Shown piece by piece: positions 27,401 to 35,561 of a DNA stretch of 64,000 nucleotides. A program made the position numbers and the translations under genes. The stretch comes from Streptomyces pseudovenezuelae. Lineage in GTDB: Bacteria; Actinomycetota; Actinomycetes; Streptomycetales; Streptomycetaceae. How positions within the stretch are numbered: position 1 is the first letter of the stretch; each line of letters begins with the position of its first letter. The notes under the pieces were generated by a model. That model was not told where the DNA came from and did no database searches. It saw only the letters and a list, made by a program, of their open reading frames with translations. Location: contig NZ_KQ948147.1 in assembly GCF_001513955.1 (NCBI RefSeq), forward strand, positions 752,897 to 816,896, given 5' to 3'.

Positions 27401-28781
27401 AGTAGGCCTCGTTCTCGCGGCGGATCACCTCCTGGCGCAGCAGCACCCGCTCCATGGCGAGCCCGGCGTGGGAGGCGAGGATCTCCAGGGAGCCGTATGT
27501 CTCGGTGAGCGGATCCGCGGGACCGGCGACCAGCAGGACACCCGGGTCATGGGTGGCGGGGCGGTCGGGCGAGGTCATGGGGCACACCTGGACGGCCGGC
27601 AGCCCGTCCAGCCGGGCCGCGATGTCGGGGCCGAGGTCCGCGGGGGCCACCCGACGGGCCACACCGGGCAGCAGGGGCGCGGCCTGCTCCGCCGACAGCA
27701 GCAGGGTCCGGTGACGGACCGCGGGCCCCAGCAGCATGCCGACGGCCACCTCACAGCTGCGCACGACGTCCTGCTGCCGGACCGCGGACACCAGGGACCC
27801 GGCCGCCCGGCGCAGCGCCAGTTCGCGGGCCATGGCGCCCCGGTGGGCCACGACCATGCCGGCCAGCCGCAGGATGACCAGCAGGAACAGCACGGCCGAG
27901 AAGGCGCCGATCACCGCCGCGTGGTGGTCGCGGTGGCCGACCGCCCCGTACAGCAGCATGGCCGGGGCGATCAGGGTGACCGCCGCCAGCGTCACGAGCC
28001 GGTGGGGCGGCGGAAGCGGAGCCCGCTTCTGGGGTACGGCGGCGGTGAGCGCGGCCATCGAAGGGTGCAGCGCGGCCAGGCCCCAGGCCGTGTAGAAGAC
28101 GATCCACCCGGAGTCCAGCAGGGTGCCCGCCTGCCACAGCGAGTTGAGCTGGAGGATGCCGTACGCGATGTCGAAGCCGAGCAGGGTCACCGTGCCGACC
28201 ACCAGCAGCTGCACCGACCGGTTGTTGCCTTCGACCGGACTCGGAGTCAGCAGCCGGGCCAGCAGCGCCAGGACCAGCACGTCACCGAGGGGGTAGGCGA
28301 TGCTGATGGCCCGCTGCTGCCAGGTCAGGCCCTCCACCTCGGCGAGCGGCTGGACCAGGTACACCCACACGGGCAGGGCCAGCCCCGCGGTGAAGATCAG
28401 CGCGTCGAGCAGGCTGGGCAGGTCGGTGCCGGCCCAGCGGTAGCGGATGAGGCCGTACAGGCCGGTCGCGAAGAGCGGGTAGGTGGCGAGGTAGAAGGCG
28501 TCCGCGGGGGAGGGGAAGGGGTTGGAGGCGTTGAAGTATTCCTCCATGACGTTGTAGTACGTGTCGCCCGTGATGAAGGTGAGCAGGCCCGCCGCCAGGG
28601 CCCACCAGGGCCAGCGGTGGGTGGGCCGGTACAGCCGGATGCCGACGAGCACGGCGCAGACGCCGGCGAGTCCGATGACGGCCCACACCGGGGTGCGCGC
28701 GGCTGGGACCGTCATGTAGACGAGAGTGGCGACGGCGACCAGAGTGACGTGGACGGCCATCGGCCGACGTGCCGACTGCAC
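24474..28781 (-). CDS. Membrane PAS-GGDEF-EAL protein fused to alpha-oxoamine synthase
   Basis: 1,435 residues in one unbroken frame. Residues 1-320 hold about nine hydrophobic segments. A GAF-like region (340-455) and a PAS domain (460-575, with VTLRDVTEQRR) follow. GGDEF is intact at 660-664, with an I-site RRTD five residues before the RL that precedes it. EAL is at 787-789, and LELTET, DDFGTGFSSLRYL, KIDKTYI, AEGIE and GQGFLFARP are all present, so both c-di-GMP synthesis and hydrolysis look possible. After a Pro/Arg linker (about 1000-1030) comes a full PLP alpha-oxoamine synthase (about 1030-1435): FASCNYLGF, SAHRTVYDG, VDDAHGFG (1233-1240), and FSKAY with the Schiff-base Lys at 1278. 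That fold joins an amino acid to an acyl-CoA, as in BioF and CqsA. ATG 25640 could be an internal start. GTG 28781 follows GGGAGG. Confidence 0.87.
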   Translation of the reverse strand: MQSARRPMAVHVTLVAVATLVYMTVPAARTPVWAVIGLAGVCAVLVGIRLYRPTHRWPWWALAAGLLTFITGDTYYNVMEEYFNASNPFPSPADAFYLATYPLFATGLYGLIRYRWAGTDLPSLLDALIFTAGLALPVWVYLVQPLAEVEGLTWQQRAISIAYPLGDVLVLALLARLLTPSPVEGNNRSVQLLVVGTVTLLGFDIAYGILQLNSLWQAGTLLDSGWIVFYTAWGLAALHPSMAALTAAVPQKRAPLPPPHRLVTLAAVTLIAPAMLLYGAVGHRDHHAAVIGAFSAVLFLLVILRLAGMVVAHRGAMARELALRRAAGSLVSAVRQQDVVRSCEVAVGMLLGPAVRHRTLLLSAEQAAPLLPGVARRVAPADLGPDIAARLDGLPAVQVCPMTSPDRPATHDPGVLLVAGPADPLTETYGSLEILASHAGLAMERVLLRQEVIRRENEAYFRTLVRNTSDVILIVEDDDTIRYASPSAAAVFGTADLVGASLPGLVDPRDRQRAARELTAVRDHGPRVAHDHWWVRHRTGRVEVEVRCSDFRDERTVAGLVVTLRDVTEQRRLEHELTQRAFHDSLTGLPNRTLLLERIERALLRGRRESSLTCLLFIDLDDFKEVNDTMGHSAGDHLLLDVGNRLTRTLRRTDTAARLGGDEFAVLMEDAREPLDAELLAAQVVQTLTRPFVLGDETVTVSASVGVATARDSTDAEELLGHADLALYAAKAAGKRQWRRFQPMLHARMVERHDLQSRLARAVAAQEFTLRYQPVVDIEAGDVVGFEALVRWPQAPHQPVSPERFISLAEETGHIAPLGSWVLENAVGDIAGLQQVPRPTAPPYVSVNVSARQFRDAGFVDQVDRALRTPGLAPGTLQLELTETVLLRRDAQIQAVLQTLKELGVHIAVDDFGTGFSSLRYLRDFPIDILKIDKTYIDDITRDARQVALVEGIVRIADTLGLQVIAEGIEVPAQRDMLAAMGCRFGQGFLFARPMTVEQSERVLRQDGGRCAPGSAGTNGRPARRSAPSVTAEKRTADLEHLRRTSPMSDAVIDEVRGRRIRSRGRWLIDFASCNYLGFDWDPEIAARIDPEVRRWGTHPSWSRLLGSPRLYPALEERLAALLGAPDTLLLPTLTLIHASVIPVLADDGHIFVEASAHRTVYDGCVVARGQGATLHRFHAERPEELDALLSSVPARTTRLVCMDGVNSMTGNLPDLPVLAALCRERDATLYVDDAHGFGVIGERTPDEPCPYGRRGNSVVRHTGESYDGIVLAGGFSKAYSSLLAFLALPTGLKNRLKTAAAPYLYSGPSPTASLATALAGLEVNDSRGDVLRADLYRKTVRVLDHLADLGVSTLNTDRLPIVEIPLADPADLDAVAAFLWEEGIYVTLAAHPLVARDRVGFRAQITALNSDEDIDRLNATLTALAERFRLQPKV

Positions 28782-28892
28782 GGGGCAAGCGCCTCCCTGG
28801 CCACTGGAGGAGACCGGGGCTTCGACCTGGTCCCGGGATCCTTTTCGATCGTAGGCACGGGGGACAGGTGCTGCATCCCGGGAGATCGGCAG

Positions 28893-29372
28893 TCAGCGCC
28901 GATGGAACCGATGGTGCAACTGCCGTACACGCTCCGTGAACTCGGGCACCGGCCCCGTCACGACCACACCGGGCGCGACCTCGTTGACCGGCAGGGTCCG
29001 CACCGGTGGCGCCGGCACACCCAACTGGCTCAGCCACTCGGCCAGTTGCTCGGACGAGGCCGCGTACACGATGCGTCCGAGGCCCACCCAGGCGTGCGCG
29101 GCGGCGCACATCGGACAGTGCTCGCCGGAGGTGTACACGGTGGCCGCGGCCCGCTCCTCGGGCGTGAGGTGCGCCGCCGCCCAGCGGGCCAGTTCGAACT
29201 CGGGGTGCCGGGTGCGGTCACCGGAGGCCACGCGGTTGTGGTCCTCGGCGAGGATCTCGCCCCCGGCGCTCACCAGGACCGAGCCGAACGGTTCGTCCCC
29301 GGCCTCCAGGGCCTCGGCGGCCAGCTCGACGCAGCGGCGCAGATACGGCAGTTCGGTGTCCTTCACGACCAT
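28893..29372 (-). CDS. Nucleoside/base deaminase (CDA superfamily)
   Basis: 159 residues. Zinc motifs are RHPEFELA (variant of H-x-E) and EHCPMCAAAH (PCxxC type), in the order and spacing of guanine/cytosine deaminases and TadA-like enzymes. EPFGSVLVSAGGEILAEDHN is the substrate-side strand. Guanine deaminase-like or pterin-type substrates are possible; the Pro in HPE is common in this subgroup. It lies 9 bp upstream of the MFS gene in transcription terms (MFS first, then this gene), so they are probably co-transcribed. Confidence 0.82.
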   Translation of the reverse strand: MVVKDTELPYLRRCVELAAEALEAGDEPFGSVLVSAGGEILAEDHNRVASGDRTRHPEFELARWAAAHLTPEERAAATVYTSGEHCPMCAAAHAWVGLGRIVYAASSEQLAEWLSQLGVPAPPVRTLPVNEVAPGVVVTGPVPEFTERVRQLHHRFHRR

Positions 29373-29381
29373 GCAAAGAGC

Positions 29382-30587
29382 CTAGGAGCATCCGCGCCGC
29401 GGCGGAAACGCGGTTCGCCGGTTGAGGACGACCACCCCGAGAGCCACCCCGACCAGCGGCAGCGCCGTCCACGGCAGGGCACCCGCCCCCAGGTCCGCCA
29501 GCACCACACCGCCGGTCAGCGAGCCCGTCGCGATCCCGGCGTTGTACACCGTGGTCTGCAAGGACGTGGCCGCGTCCGCCCGCTCCGGGCCCGAGACGTC
29601 GACCAGCGCCGTCTGGATCAGCGTCGGAGCGCCCCCGAAGGCGACGCCCCACAGGGCCACCGCGACCAGCAGCACGCCCGGCACCCCGGCGGCAAGCCCC
29701 AGCACGGGCATCACGGCCGCGCACAACCCCAGCGCGCCCAGAAGCGCCGCCCGCGGATGCCGGTCCACCAGCATCCCGGTGACCCAGATCCCCACCACCG
29801 TGGCGGCTCCGAACACCAGCAGGACCACTCCGGTGCGCCCGAAGCCGGCCTGCGCCGCGAACGGGGCGACATACGTGTACATCGCCTGGTGCCCCACCAG
29901 CAGGAACAGCGTGACGCCCAGCACGGCCGGGACGCCCGGCAGCGCGGCGACCCGGACGAGCGGCACCCGCGCGTGCGGCGCCTCGCCCGGCAGCGGGGGC
30001 ACCCGCCACCGCACCCAGCCCACCAGCAGCACCGCGAGCCCGGCGAGCAGCCCGAACGCCGTGCGCCAGCCCACCGCCCCGGCCAGCGCGGTACCGGCCG
30101 GGACGCCCAGGGACAGGGCGAGGGTGATCCCGGCGAGCACGATCGCGATCGCCCGGCCGCGCCGGTCGGCCGGCACCAGCCGGGCGGCGTACCCGGCGAG
30201 CATCGCCCAGAGCGTTCCGCCCATGCCCCCGGCGACCAGTCGTGCGGCGAAGGTGAGGGGGTACGACGAGGAAAGCGCCACCACCGCGTTGCTCACCGCG
30301 AAGCCGAGCAGGGCGCCGACGAGCACCGCCCGGCGCGGCAGCCCGCGCAGCAGCGCCGTGAGCGGGACGGCGGCGGCGAAGGACGCGGCCGCGTACCCGG
30401 TGACCAGAAAGCCGATCCGGGCCTCGGAGACGCCCAGGGACGGCGCCATCCGCGGCATCAGACCCGCGGGCAGCAGCTCGGTCAGCACTGCGGTGAAGGC
30501 GGCCGTCGACAGGGCGAGGAGCCCGGACCACGGCAGTGGTTCGGACGCGGGCAGGGTCGTGCCCTTGGCCGGGGAGAGGGTGGACAT
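29382..30587 (-). CDS. MFS drug/metabolite transporter
   Basis: 401 residues with 12 predicted membrane helices. DHA1/AraJ-like features include the first-helix TELLPAGLMPRMA and the helix 4 segment GGMGGTLWAMLAGYAARLVP, plus cytoplasmic RRAVL and DRRGRA loops. It probably exports a small molecule or drug. It is divergent from a MerR regulator with a shared operator at 30603, so it is likely derepressed by the MerR ligand. Confidence 0.87.
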   Translation of the reverse strand: MSTLSPAKGTTLPASEPLPWSGLLALSTAAFTAVLTELLPAGLMPRMAPSLGVSEARIGFLVTGYAAASFAAAVPLTALLRGLPRRAVLVGALLGFAVSNAVVALSSSYPLTFAARLVAGGMGGTLWAMLAGYAARLVPADRRGRAIAIVLAGITLALSLGVPAGTALAGAVGWRTAFGLLAGLAVLLVGWVRWRVPPLPGEAPHARVPLVRVAALPGVPAVLGVTLFLLVGHQAMYTYVAPFAAQAGFGRTGVVLLVFGAATVVGIWVTGMLVDRHPRAALLGALGLCAAVMPVLGLAAGVPGVLLVAVALWGVAFGGAPTLIQTALVDVSGPERADAATSLQTTVYNAGIATGSLTGGVVLADLGAGALPWTALPLVGVALGVVVLNRRTAFPPRRGCS

Positions 30588-30602
30588 GGGACCATGCTCG
30601 GA

Positions 30603-30622
30603 CCTTCACATCAGTGTGAAGG
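30603..30622. promoter_or_regulatory. MerR-type operator, perfect inverted repeat
   Basis: CCTTCACA-TCAG-TGTGAAGG has 8-bp perfect arms and a 4-bp centre. It lies 15 bp upstream of the MFS start and 23 bp upstream of the merR ATG. The half-site is typical of actinobacterial MerR regulators that twist a promoter with a long (19-20 bp) spacer. Confidence 0.75.
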
Positions 30623-30645
30623 CAAGGGCGATCCGGGAGCGCGTC

Positions 30646-31023
30646 ATGAGAATCGGTGAACTGTCCCGCCGTACCGGAGTCCCCACCAGGCTGCTGCGCT
30701 ACTACGAGGAGCAGGACCTGCTCCACCCCGAGCGGGCCGACAACGGCTACCGCGCCTACGGCGAGGCGGCGGTCGGCGACGTCCAGCAGATCCGCGGGCT
30801 GCTGGACTCCGGCCTGACCACGGAGATGATCCGCACGATCCTGCCGTACCTGTCGGGGCCGGAGGAGATCCTGCTGCCGCCCGAGCAGCTGACCCCGCAG
30901 ACGGCCGCCCTCCTGGAGGCCCATGTCGACCGCATCCAGGCCCGGATCGACTGCCTGGCCCGCAACCGCGACCGGCTCAGCGCCTACCTGGCGGCGGTGC
31001 GCGCGGAGGCCGGGCGGCCGTAA
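30646..31023 (+). CDS. MerR-family transcriptional regulator
   Basis: 125 residues from ATG 30646 (GGGAGC upstream). Winged helix-turn-helix MRIGELSRRTGVPTRLLRYY then EEQDLLHPERADNGYRAY, followed by a dimerising helix (about 85-120). There is no cysteine cluster for metals, so an organic effector is likely. It is divergent from and probably controls the MFS transporter/deaminase pair through the operator at 30603-30622. Confidence 0.9.
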   Translation: MRIGELSRRTGVPTRLLRYYEEQDLLHPERADNGYRAYGEAAVGDVQQIRGLLDSGLTTEMIRTILPYLSGPEEILLPPEQLTPQTAALLEAHVDRIQARIDCLARNRDRLSAYLAAVRAEAGRP

Positions 31024-31064
31024 ACGGCGTTGCCGCGCAGGCCTCCGGGTGATGAAGTGAGCCC

Positions 31065-31841
31065 ATGGATCATGTCGCGGTACTCGCCCTCTTCGACCGG
31101 AACATGCGCGAAGGCGCCCAGCCGGACGGTCCCGGTGCCCGTGTGGAGCGGGTCGGCAGGGTGGTCCGCCAGGTGGCCGCCGAGCACGGCTGGAACGGCA
31201 TCGTCTGGTCCGACCTGGACGAGGCCAGTGCCGACGAGGCGATCGCCGAGCAGATCGCGTACTACACCGGGCTCGGCCGCGAGTTCGAGTGGAAGCTGTA
31301 CGGGCACGACCTGCCCGTCGACCTGGGAGAGCGGCTGCGGGCCGCCGGGTTCACCCCCGAGCCCGAGGAGACGCTGATGATCGCCGAGGTCGCCGACCTC
31401 ACCCTGGACGTCGAGCCGCCCGAGGGGATCCGCTTCCTTCCGGTCACCGACCGGGCAGGCGTCGATCTCGTGGCGGACGTGCACGTGAAGGCCTTCGGCA
31501 CCGACAGCTCGCGGCTGCGGCACCAGCTGCTCGCCCGGCTGCGGGACGAGCCCGACACCGTGGTCGCGGTCGTCGCGCTCGCCGGGGACGAGCCGGTCAG
31601 CGCGGCCCGTATGGAGCTCGTGCCCGGCACCCGCTTCGCCGGCCTGTGGGGCGGTGGCACCGTCGAGAGCTGGCGCGGCCGCGGCATCTACCGCGCTCTG
31701 GTCGCCCACCGCGCCCGCGCCGCCGTGGAACGGGGATACCGCTACCTCCAGGTCGACGCGATGGCCACGAGCCGCCCCATCCTGGAACGCCTCGGGTTCA
31801 CGCCGCTGACGATCACGCAGCCGCACGTGTACCAGCCGTAG
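31065..31841 (+). CDS. GNAT acetyltransferase
   Basis: 258 residues. The N-terminal half (1-115) is not obviously catalytic (FDRNMREGAQPD opening). The GNAT fold occupies about 120-258, with FAGLWGGGTVESWRGRGIYR as the acetyl-CoA loop and DAMATSRPILERLGFTPL as the C-terminal strand-helix. The substrate is unknown. Confidence 0.85.
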   Translation: MDHVAVLALFDRNMREGAQPDGPGARVERVGRVVRQVAAEHGWNGIVWSDLDEASADEAIAEQIAYYTGLGREFEWKLYGHDLPVDLGERLRAAGFTPEPEETLMIAEVADLTLDVEPPEGIRFLPVTDRAGVDLVADVHVKAFGTDSSRLRHQLLARLRDEPDTVVAVVALAGDEPVSAARMELVPGTRFAGLWGGGTVESWRGRGIYRALVAHRARAAVERGYRYLQVDAMATSRPILERLGFTPLTITQPHVYQP

Positions 31842-31855
31842 CGGCTCCCGGGCCG

Positions 31856-31868
31856 GGATGTCACATCC
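31856..31868. promoter_or_regulatory. Short palindrome upstream of epimerase gene
   Basis: GGATGT-C-ACATCC is a 13-bp inverted repeat 27 bp before ATG 31895 and 15 bp after the acetyltransferase stop. It could be an operator or a weak intergenic hairpin. Confidence 0.3.
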
Positions 31869-31894
31869 GGGTCCGCCCGATCCGTCGCACCCGT

Positions 31895-32818
31895 ATGACG
31901 ACGAACCAGCACCAGAACATCCTCCTCGCCGGCGCGAGCGGTGTCCTCGGCCGCCACATCGACCGGGCCCTGACCGACGCGGGTCACAAGGTCACCGGGC
32001 TCGGCCGGAGCGAGGGCAACGGGGTCCAAGCCGACCTCATGGACCGCGACGCCCTGCTGCGGGCGGTGGACGGACGGCACTTCGACACGGTCGTCCACGC
32101 GGCGACCGCCCTGCGCAAGCCGCCGATGGGCCACCGCGACATGTACGCCACCGACGCCCTGCGCACCGAGGGCACCGCCCACCTGATCGAGGCGGCCCTG
32201 GCCACCGGAGCACGCCGTTTCGTCACCGAGTCGATGGTCTTCGGATACGGCTACGGCGACTTCGGCGACCGGACGATCACCGAGGACGACGAGTTCGGCC
32301 CGCGGGGCGCCGACCCGCAGCTGGAGCGGCATCTCGCCGGCATGCGGGCCAAGGAGCAGCTCACCTTCGGGACGCCCGGACTGGCGGGCGTCGCACTCCG
32401 GTTCGGCCTCTTCTACGGCCCCGGCGGCACCGAGGCCCTCCTGCCGATGCTGCGCAAGCGGCAGCTGCCCGCCCCCGCGGACCGCGGCCGGGTCCTGCCC
32501 TGGGTGGAACTCACCGACGCGGCCCGCGCGGTGGCCGCAGCGGTCGAGCACGGGCGCCCCGGGCAGGCGTACAACGTCGCGGACCGCACCCCGATGGGCT
32601 TCCGTGCCCATCTGCTGTGCGTCGCCGAGGAGTTCGGGCTGCCGAAGCCCCTGTCCGTGCCCCTGTGGCTGACCAGGCCGATGGCGTACGCGCACACGCT
32701 GTTCTCGTCGAGCATGCGGGTGTCGGTGCAGAAGGCCGAGCGGGAGCTGGGCTGGACGCCCGCGTACCCCTCCACCCGGGAGGGCCTGGCCGCGCTGCGG
32801 GCCGCGACGACCCGGTGA
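31895..32818 (+). CDS. NAD-dependent epimerase/dehydratase (extended SDR)
   Basis: 307 residues. The Rossmann motif is LLAGASGVLGRHI (G-x2-G-x2-G). The usual SDR serine and Tyr-x3-Lys catalytic pattern is poorly kept: the region reads TESMVFGYGYGDFGD, with no clear YxxxK. That suggests an atypical member or a non-catalytic NAD(P)-binding protein. No clear RBS precedes the ATG. It converges with the next GNAT gene with no gap. Confidence 0.8.
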   Translation: MTTNQHQNILLAGASGVLGRHIDRALTDAGHKVTGLGRSEGNGVQADLMDRDALLRAVDGRHFDTVVHAATALRKPPMGHRDMYATDALRTEGTAHLIEAALATGARRFVTESMVFGYGYGDFGDRTITEDDEFGPRGADPQLERHLAGMRAKEQLTFGTPGLAGVALRFGLFYGPGGTEALLPMLRKRQLPAPADRGRVLPWVELTDAARAVAAAVEHGRPGQAYNVADRTPMGFRAHLLCVAEEFGLPKPLSVPLWLTRPMAYAHTLFSSSMRVSVQKAERELGWTPAYPSTREGLAALRAATTR

Positions 32819-33697
32819 TCACAGGTCGAGCTGGTACTCCACGGCCTGGTGCGTCGGTACGTATCCGAGCGAGGCGTTGACGGCCTGCATCGGTTTGTTG
32901 CCGGCCGCGGTGTCGGTGCGGAGCCCGGCCAGTTCCGGGTGCCGTGCGAGGGCGTGCCGGACGGCCGCGGCCTTCATCCAGCGGGCGAGGCCACGCCCCC
33001 GGTGCTCGGGGAGGACGGCGGTGCCGTAGTGCTGTCCTTCGCCCGTCCCGTCGCCGGGCACCACCAGTTCGGAGAAGCCGACCACGCCGCCGTCTGCGTC
33101 CAGCACGGCGACGGTGTGCAGCAGTTCGCCGCGCCGTGCGACGGCCTCCGCGGCCGCGACCACCCGTTCCACGTCCCAGACGACCCTGCCGAAGTCCGTG
33201 CCCTCCATCGGCATGTCGTCCATCGCCCGCCGGGAGTGGGCGAAGGACTGGGCCAGGGCGTCCGGCACGGTGCCCTCCCACTCGGTCAACCGGTAGCCGG
33301 GGTGCGGCAGTTCGAGGAGGGCGTCGATCGCGGCACGATCGACGTCGGCCAGCGGGAGCCGGGCGTACGTGAGTGCGAGGACCTGTCGGAAGCCCCGTGC
33401 GGCCAGGAACAGATCGGCGGGGGAGTCCTGTTCCGCCTCGGCGATCACGGACCGCCGCCGCTCCGTCCTCGCCGCGTCCACGGCGGCCTCCAGGAGCCGG
33501 GTGCCGACGCCCCGCCGTCGCTCGGTGCCGTGCACCGCGAGCCGCAGTTCGGCGAGGTGATCCTGCCCCTCCTTCGTGAACAGCCGCAGGAAGGCTGACC
33601 CGAGCGGGACACCGTCGGCCCCGGAGGCCAGCCAGGCCAGGCGGCGGCTTGCGGGGGCGGGCCGGGGATCGGTGAGGGGGGTGATGTCGAAGGACAA
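32819..33697 (-). CDS. Two-domain GNAT acetyltransferase
   Basis: 292 residues with two GNAT folds. The N-terminal one has VHGTERRRGVGTRLLEAAVD. The C-terminal one has GTAVLPEHRGRGLARWMKAA and ends NASLGYVPTHQAVEYQLDL. Double-GNAT proteins include mycothiol synthase relatives, but the key segments of MshD were not recognised. TTG 33697 is preferred because GGAG lies 6 nt upstream; the frame is open for 23 more codons without an RBS. Confidence 0.8.
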   Translation of the reverse strand: MSFDITPLTDPRPAPASRRLAWLASGADGVPLGSAFLRLFTKEGQDHLAELRLAVHGTERRRGVGTRLLEAAVDAARTERRRSVIAEAEQDSPADLFLAARGFRQVLALTYARLPLADVDRAAIDALLELPHPGYRLTEWEGTVPDALAQSFAHSRRAMDDMPMEGTDFGRVVWDVERVVAAAEAVARRGELLHTVAVLDADGGVVGFSELVVPGDGTGEGQHYGTAVLPEHRGRGLARWMKAAAVRHALARHPELAGLRTDTAAGNKPMQAVNASLGYVPTHQAVEYQLDL

Positions 33698-34004
33698 GCG
33701 GGTCTCCGTCGGGGAGTCAGGGGCGGCGGGCGCTCGAAGCCTGCCGCCGGATCCCGGCGCGCGCAACGGGATTTGCCGTCACGCGGCGCACGGCGGCGCA
33801 CGGTGGTGAACACGCCGACCCCGGACCGGTACGCAGGGCGTGTCCCAACCGCCGGTCAACAGCCGGTCAATCCTCGTCGCGCGGGCCGGAGCGGTTCTGT
33901 TCAGCCTTCTGGCTGTCATGTACCGTTCAAATTCATCATGTATCTATGCGCGTAGTTCCCGTCCCCGCATCACCCTTCCCCAACTCCTCACGGAGGTATG
34001 CCGG
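33698..34004. other. Upstream region of secreted protein gene
   Basis: 307 bp without a supported gene. Bases 33905-33955 are strikingly AT-rich for this genome (around TTCAAATTCATCATGTATCTA), so the promoter of the secreted protein gene is likely there. No consensus spacing was certain. Confidence 0.4.
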
Positions 34005-35447
34005 ATGCTCGGGCTCACCCTTCCCCGCCACGGACTCGGCGCCGTCCTCGCCGGCCTCGGTCTCCTCGCCGCAGGCGTCACCGTGCAGGCCACCGCCACC
34101 CCCGCCGCCGCTGCCACCCCGCACCGGATCCTCTTCGACGACGGCCACGCCGAGGAGGCGGGCAACGCGGACTGGATCGTCTCCACCAGCAAGCCCGACC
34201 CGCTGGGTCAGGACTCCTCGCCCTCCGCCGAGACCGACTGGACCGGCGCCCTCTCCTCCTGGGGCGTCGCCCTGCAGAAGACCGGCGACTACAGCCTCAA
34301 GACCGCGACGAGCGCTCTCACCTACGGCGGCTCCTCCGCCACCGACCTGTCGAACTTCGACACCCTGGTCCTGCCCGAGCCCAACACGCTCTTCACGACC
34401 GCCGAGAAGACGGCGATCATGACCTTCGTGAAGAACGGCGGCGGCCTCTTCATGATCTCCGACCACACCGGCGCCGACCGCAACAACGACGCCGAGGACG
34501 CGGTCGAGATCCTCAACGACCTGATGACCGACAACAGCGTCGACTCCACCGACCCGTTCGGCTTCTCCATCGACTCGCTCAGCATCAGCTCCGACTACCC
34601 GAGCGCGATCAGCGACAGCGGCAACCCCGTGCTGCACGGCTCCTTCGGCACCGTCACCAAGAGCCTCATCGCCAGCGGCACCACGGCCACTCTCAAGCCC
34701 GCCGACAACGCGAACGTCAAGGGCCTGCTCTACCGCACCGGTTACTCGGGCAACACCGGCGCCTTCTTCGCCACCAGCACCTTCGGCAGCGGCCGGGTCG
34801 CCTTCTGGGGCGACAGCTCACCCATCGACGACGGCACCGGCCAGTCCGGCAACACCCTCTACGACGGCTGGAACGACTCGGGCGCCACCAACGCGGCCCT
34901 CGCCCTCAACGCCACGGAATGGCTGGCCGGCGGGAGCAGCAGCGGCGGCGGGGACGACGGCGGCGGTTCCACCTGCGCGTCGGCACAGCTCCTCGGCAAC
35001 AGCGGCTTCGAGTCGGGCAGTTCGACCTGGACCACGAGCAGCGGTGTGATCACGAACTCCACCGACGAGTCCGCCCGCACCGGCTCCTACTACGCCTGGC
35101 TCGACGGCTACGGCTCCGCGCACACCGACACCCTGTCCCAGTCGGTGACCGTCCCGGCCGCGTGCACCACGGCCACGCTCAGCTTCTACCTGCACGTCGA
35201 CACCGCCGAGACCACCACCAGCACCGCCTACGACACCCTCAAGGTGCAGGTGCTCAACAGCTCGGGCACGGTACTGAGCACCCTCGCCACGTACTCGAAC
35301 CTCAACGCGTCCTCCGGCTACACACAGCGCAGCCTCAACCTGGCGGGCTACGCCGGCCAGACCGTCACCCTCAAGTTCACCGGCACGGAGGGCTCCACGC
35401 TCCAGACGTCGTTCGTCATCGACGACACGGCACTGAACGTCAGCTGA
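34005..35447 (+). CDS. Secreted protein, GATase-like domain plus C-terminal beta-sandwich
   Basis: 480 residues. A signal peptide spans about 1-40 (GLGAVLAGLGLLAAGVTVQA, ending AAAATP). Residues 42-310 form an alpha/beta domain: ILFDDGHAEEAGNADW, FDTLVLPEPNTLFTTAEKTA, MTFVKNGGGLFMISDHTGAD. This recalls glutamine-amidotransferase/ThuA-like folds without a recognisable Cys nucleophile. A Gly/Ser linker (about 312-325) leads to a beta-sandwich (330-480, LLGNSGFESGSSTWTTSSG) of the type appended to extracellular proteases and glycosidases. ATG 34005 has GGAGG 8 nt upstream. The biochemical activity is not assigned. Confidence 0.78.
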   Translation: MLGLTLPRHGLGAVLAGLGLLAAGVTVQATATPAAAATPHRILFDDGHAEEAGNADWIVSTSKPDPLGQDSSPSAETDWTGALSSWGVALQKTGDYSLKTATSALTYGGSSATDLSNFDTLVLPEPNTLFTTAEKTAIMTFVKNGGGLFMISDHTGADRNNDAEDAVEILNDLMTDNSVDSTDPFGFSIDSLSISSDYPSAISDSGNPVLHGSFGTVTKSLIASGTTATLKPADNANVKGLLYRTGYSGNTGAFFATSTFGSGRVAFWGDSSPIDDGTGQSGNTLYDGWNDSGATNAALALNATEWLAGGSSSGGGDDGGGSTCASAQLLGNSGFESGSSTWTTSSGVITNSTDESARTGSYYAWLDGYGSAHTDTLSQSVTVPAACTTATLSFYLHVDTAETTTSTAYDTLKVQVLNSSGTVLSTLATYSNLNASSGYTQRSLNLAGYAGQTVTLKFTGTEGSTLQTSFVIDDTALNVS

Positions 35448-35561
35448 GCCGCGCCGGGACCCACCCGGTGGCGGCCGTCACCTCGGCCGCGAAGCCGATC
35501 ACCGTGCGCCCGTCGGTCACCACGCGCAGCGTGCCGGCGGGCGCACGCTCGACGAGGCGCC
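35440..35561 (-). pseudogene. Possible C-terminal coding remnant
   Basis: The minus strand reads APAGTLRVVTDGRTVIGFAA then EVTAATGWVPARLS and stops at TGA 35440-35442, inside the 3' end of the secreted-protein gene. The composition is protein-like, but no start, RBS or upstream domain exists before the next gene. It may be the tail of a lost gene or simply an open frame in GC-rich DNA. The rest of the 35448-35618 gap shows nothing. Confidence 0.25.

Noticed and set aside
24474..28781. Two separate genes joined by a sequencing error
   Set aside because: No frame change or stop occurs between EAL and the PLP domain, and linker composition and codon use remain normal; it stays as an alternative to be tested rather than the preferred reading.
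26340..30659. Plus-strand open frame of 1,439 codons
   Set aside because: It lies antisense to the GGDEF-EAL-synthase, deaminase and MFS genes. The product is Gly/Gln/Arg/His-rich with no domain, as expected for a shadow frame in GC-rich DNA.
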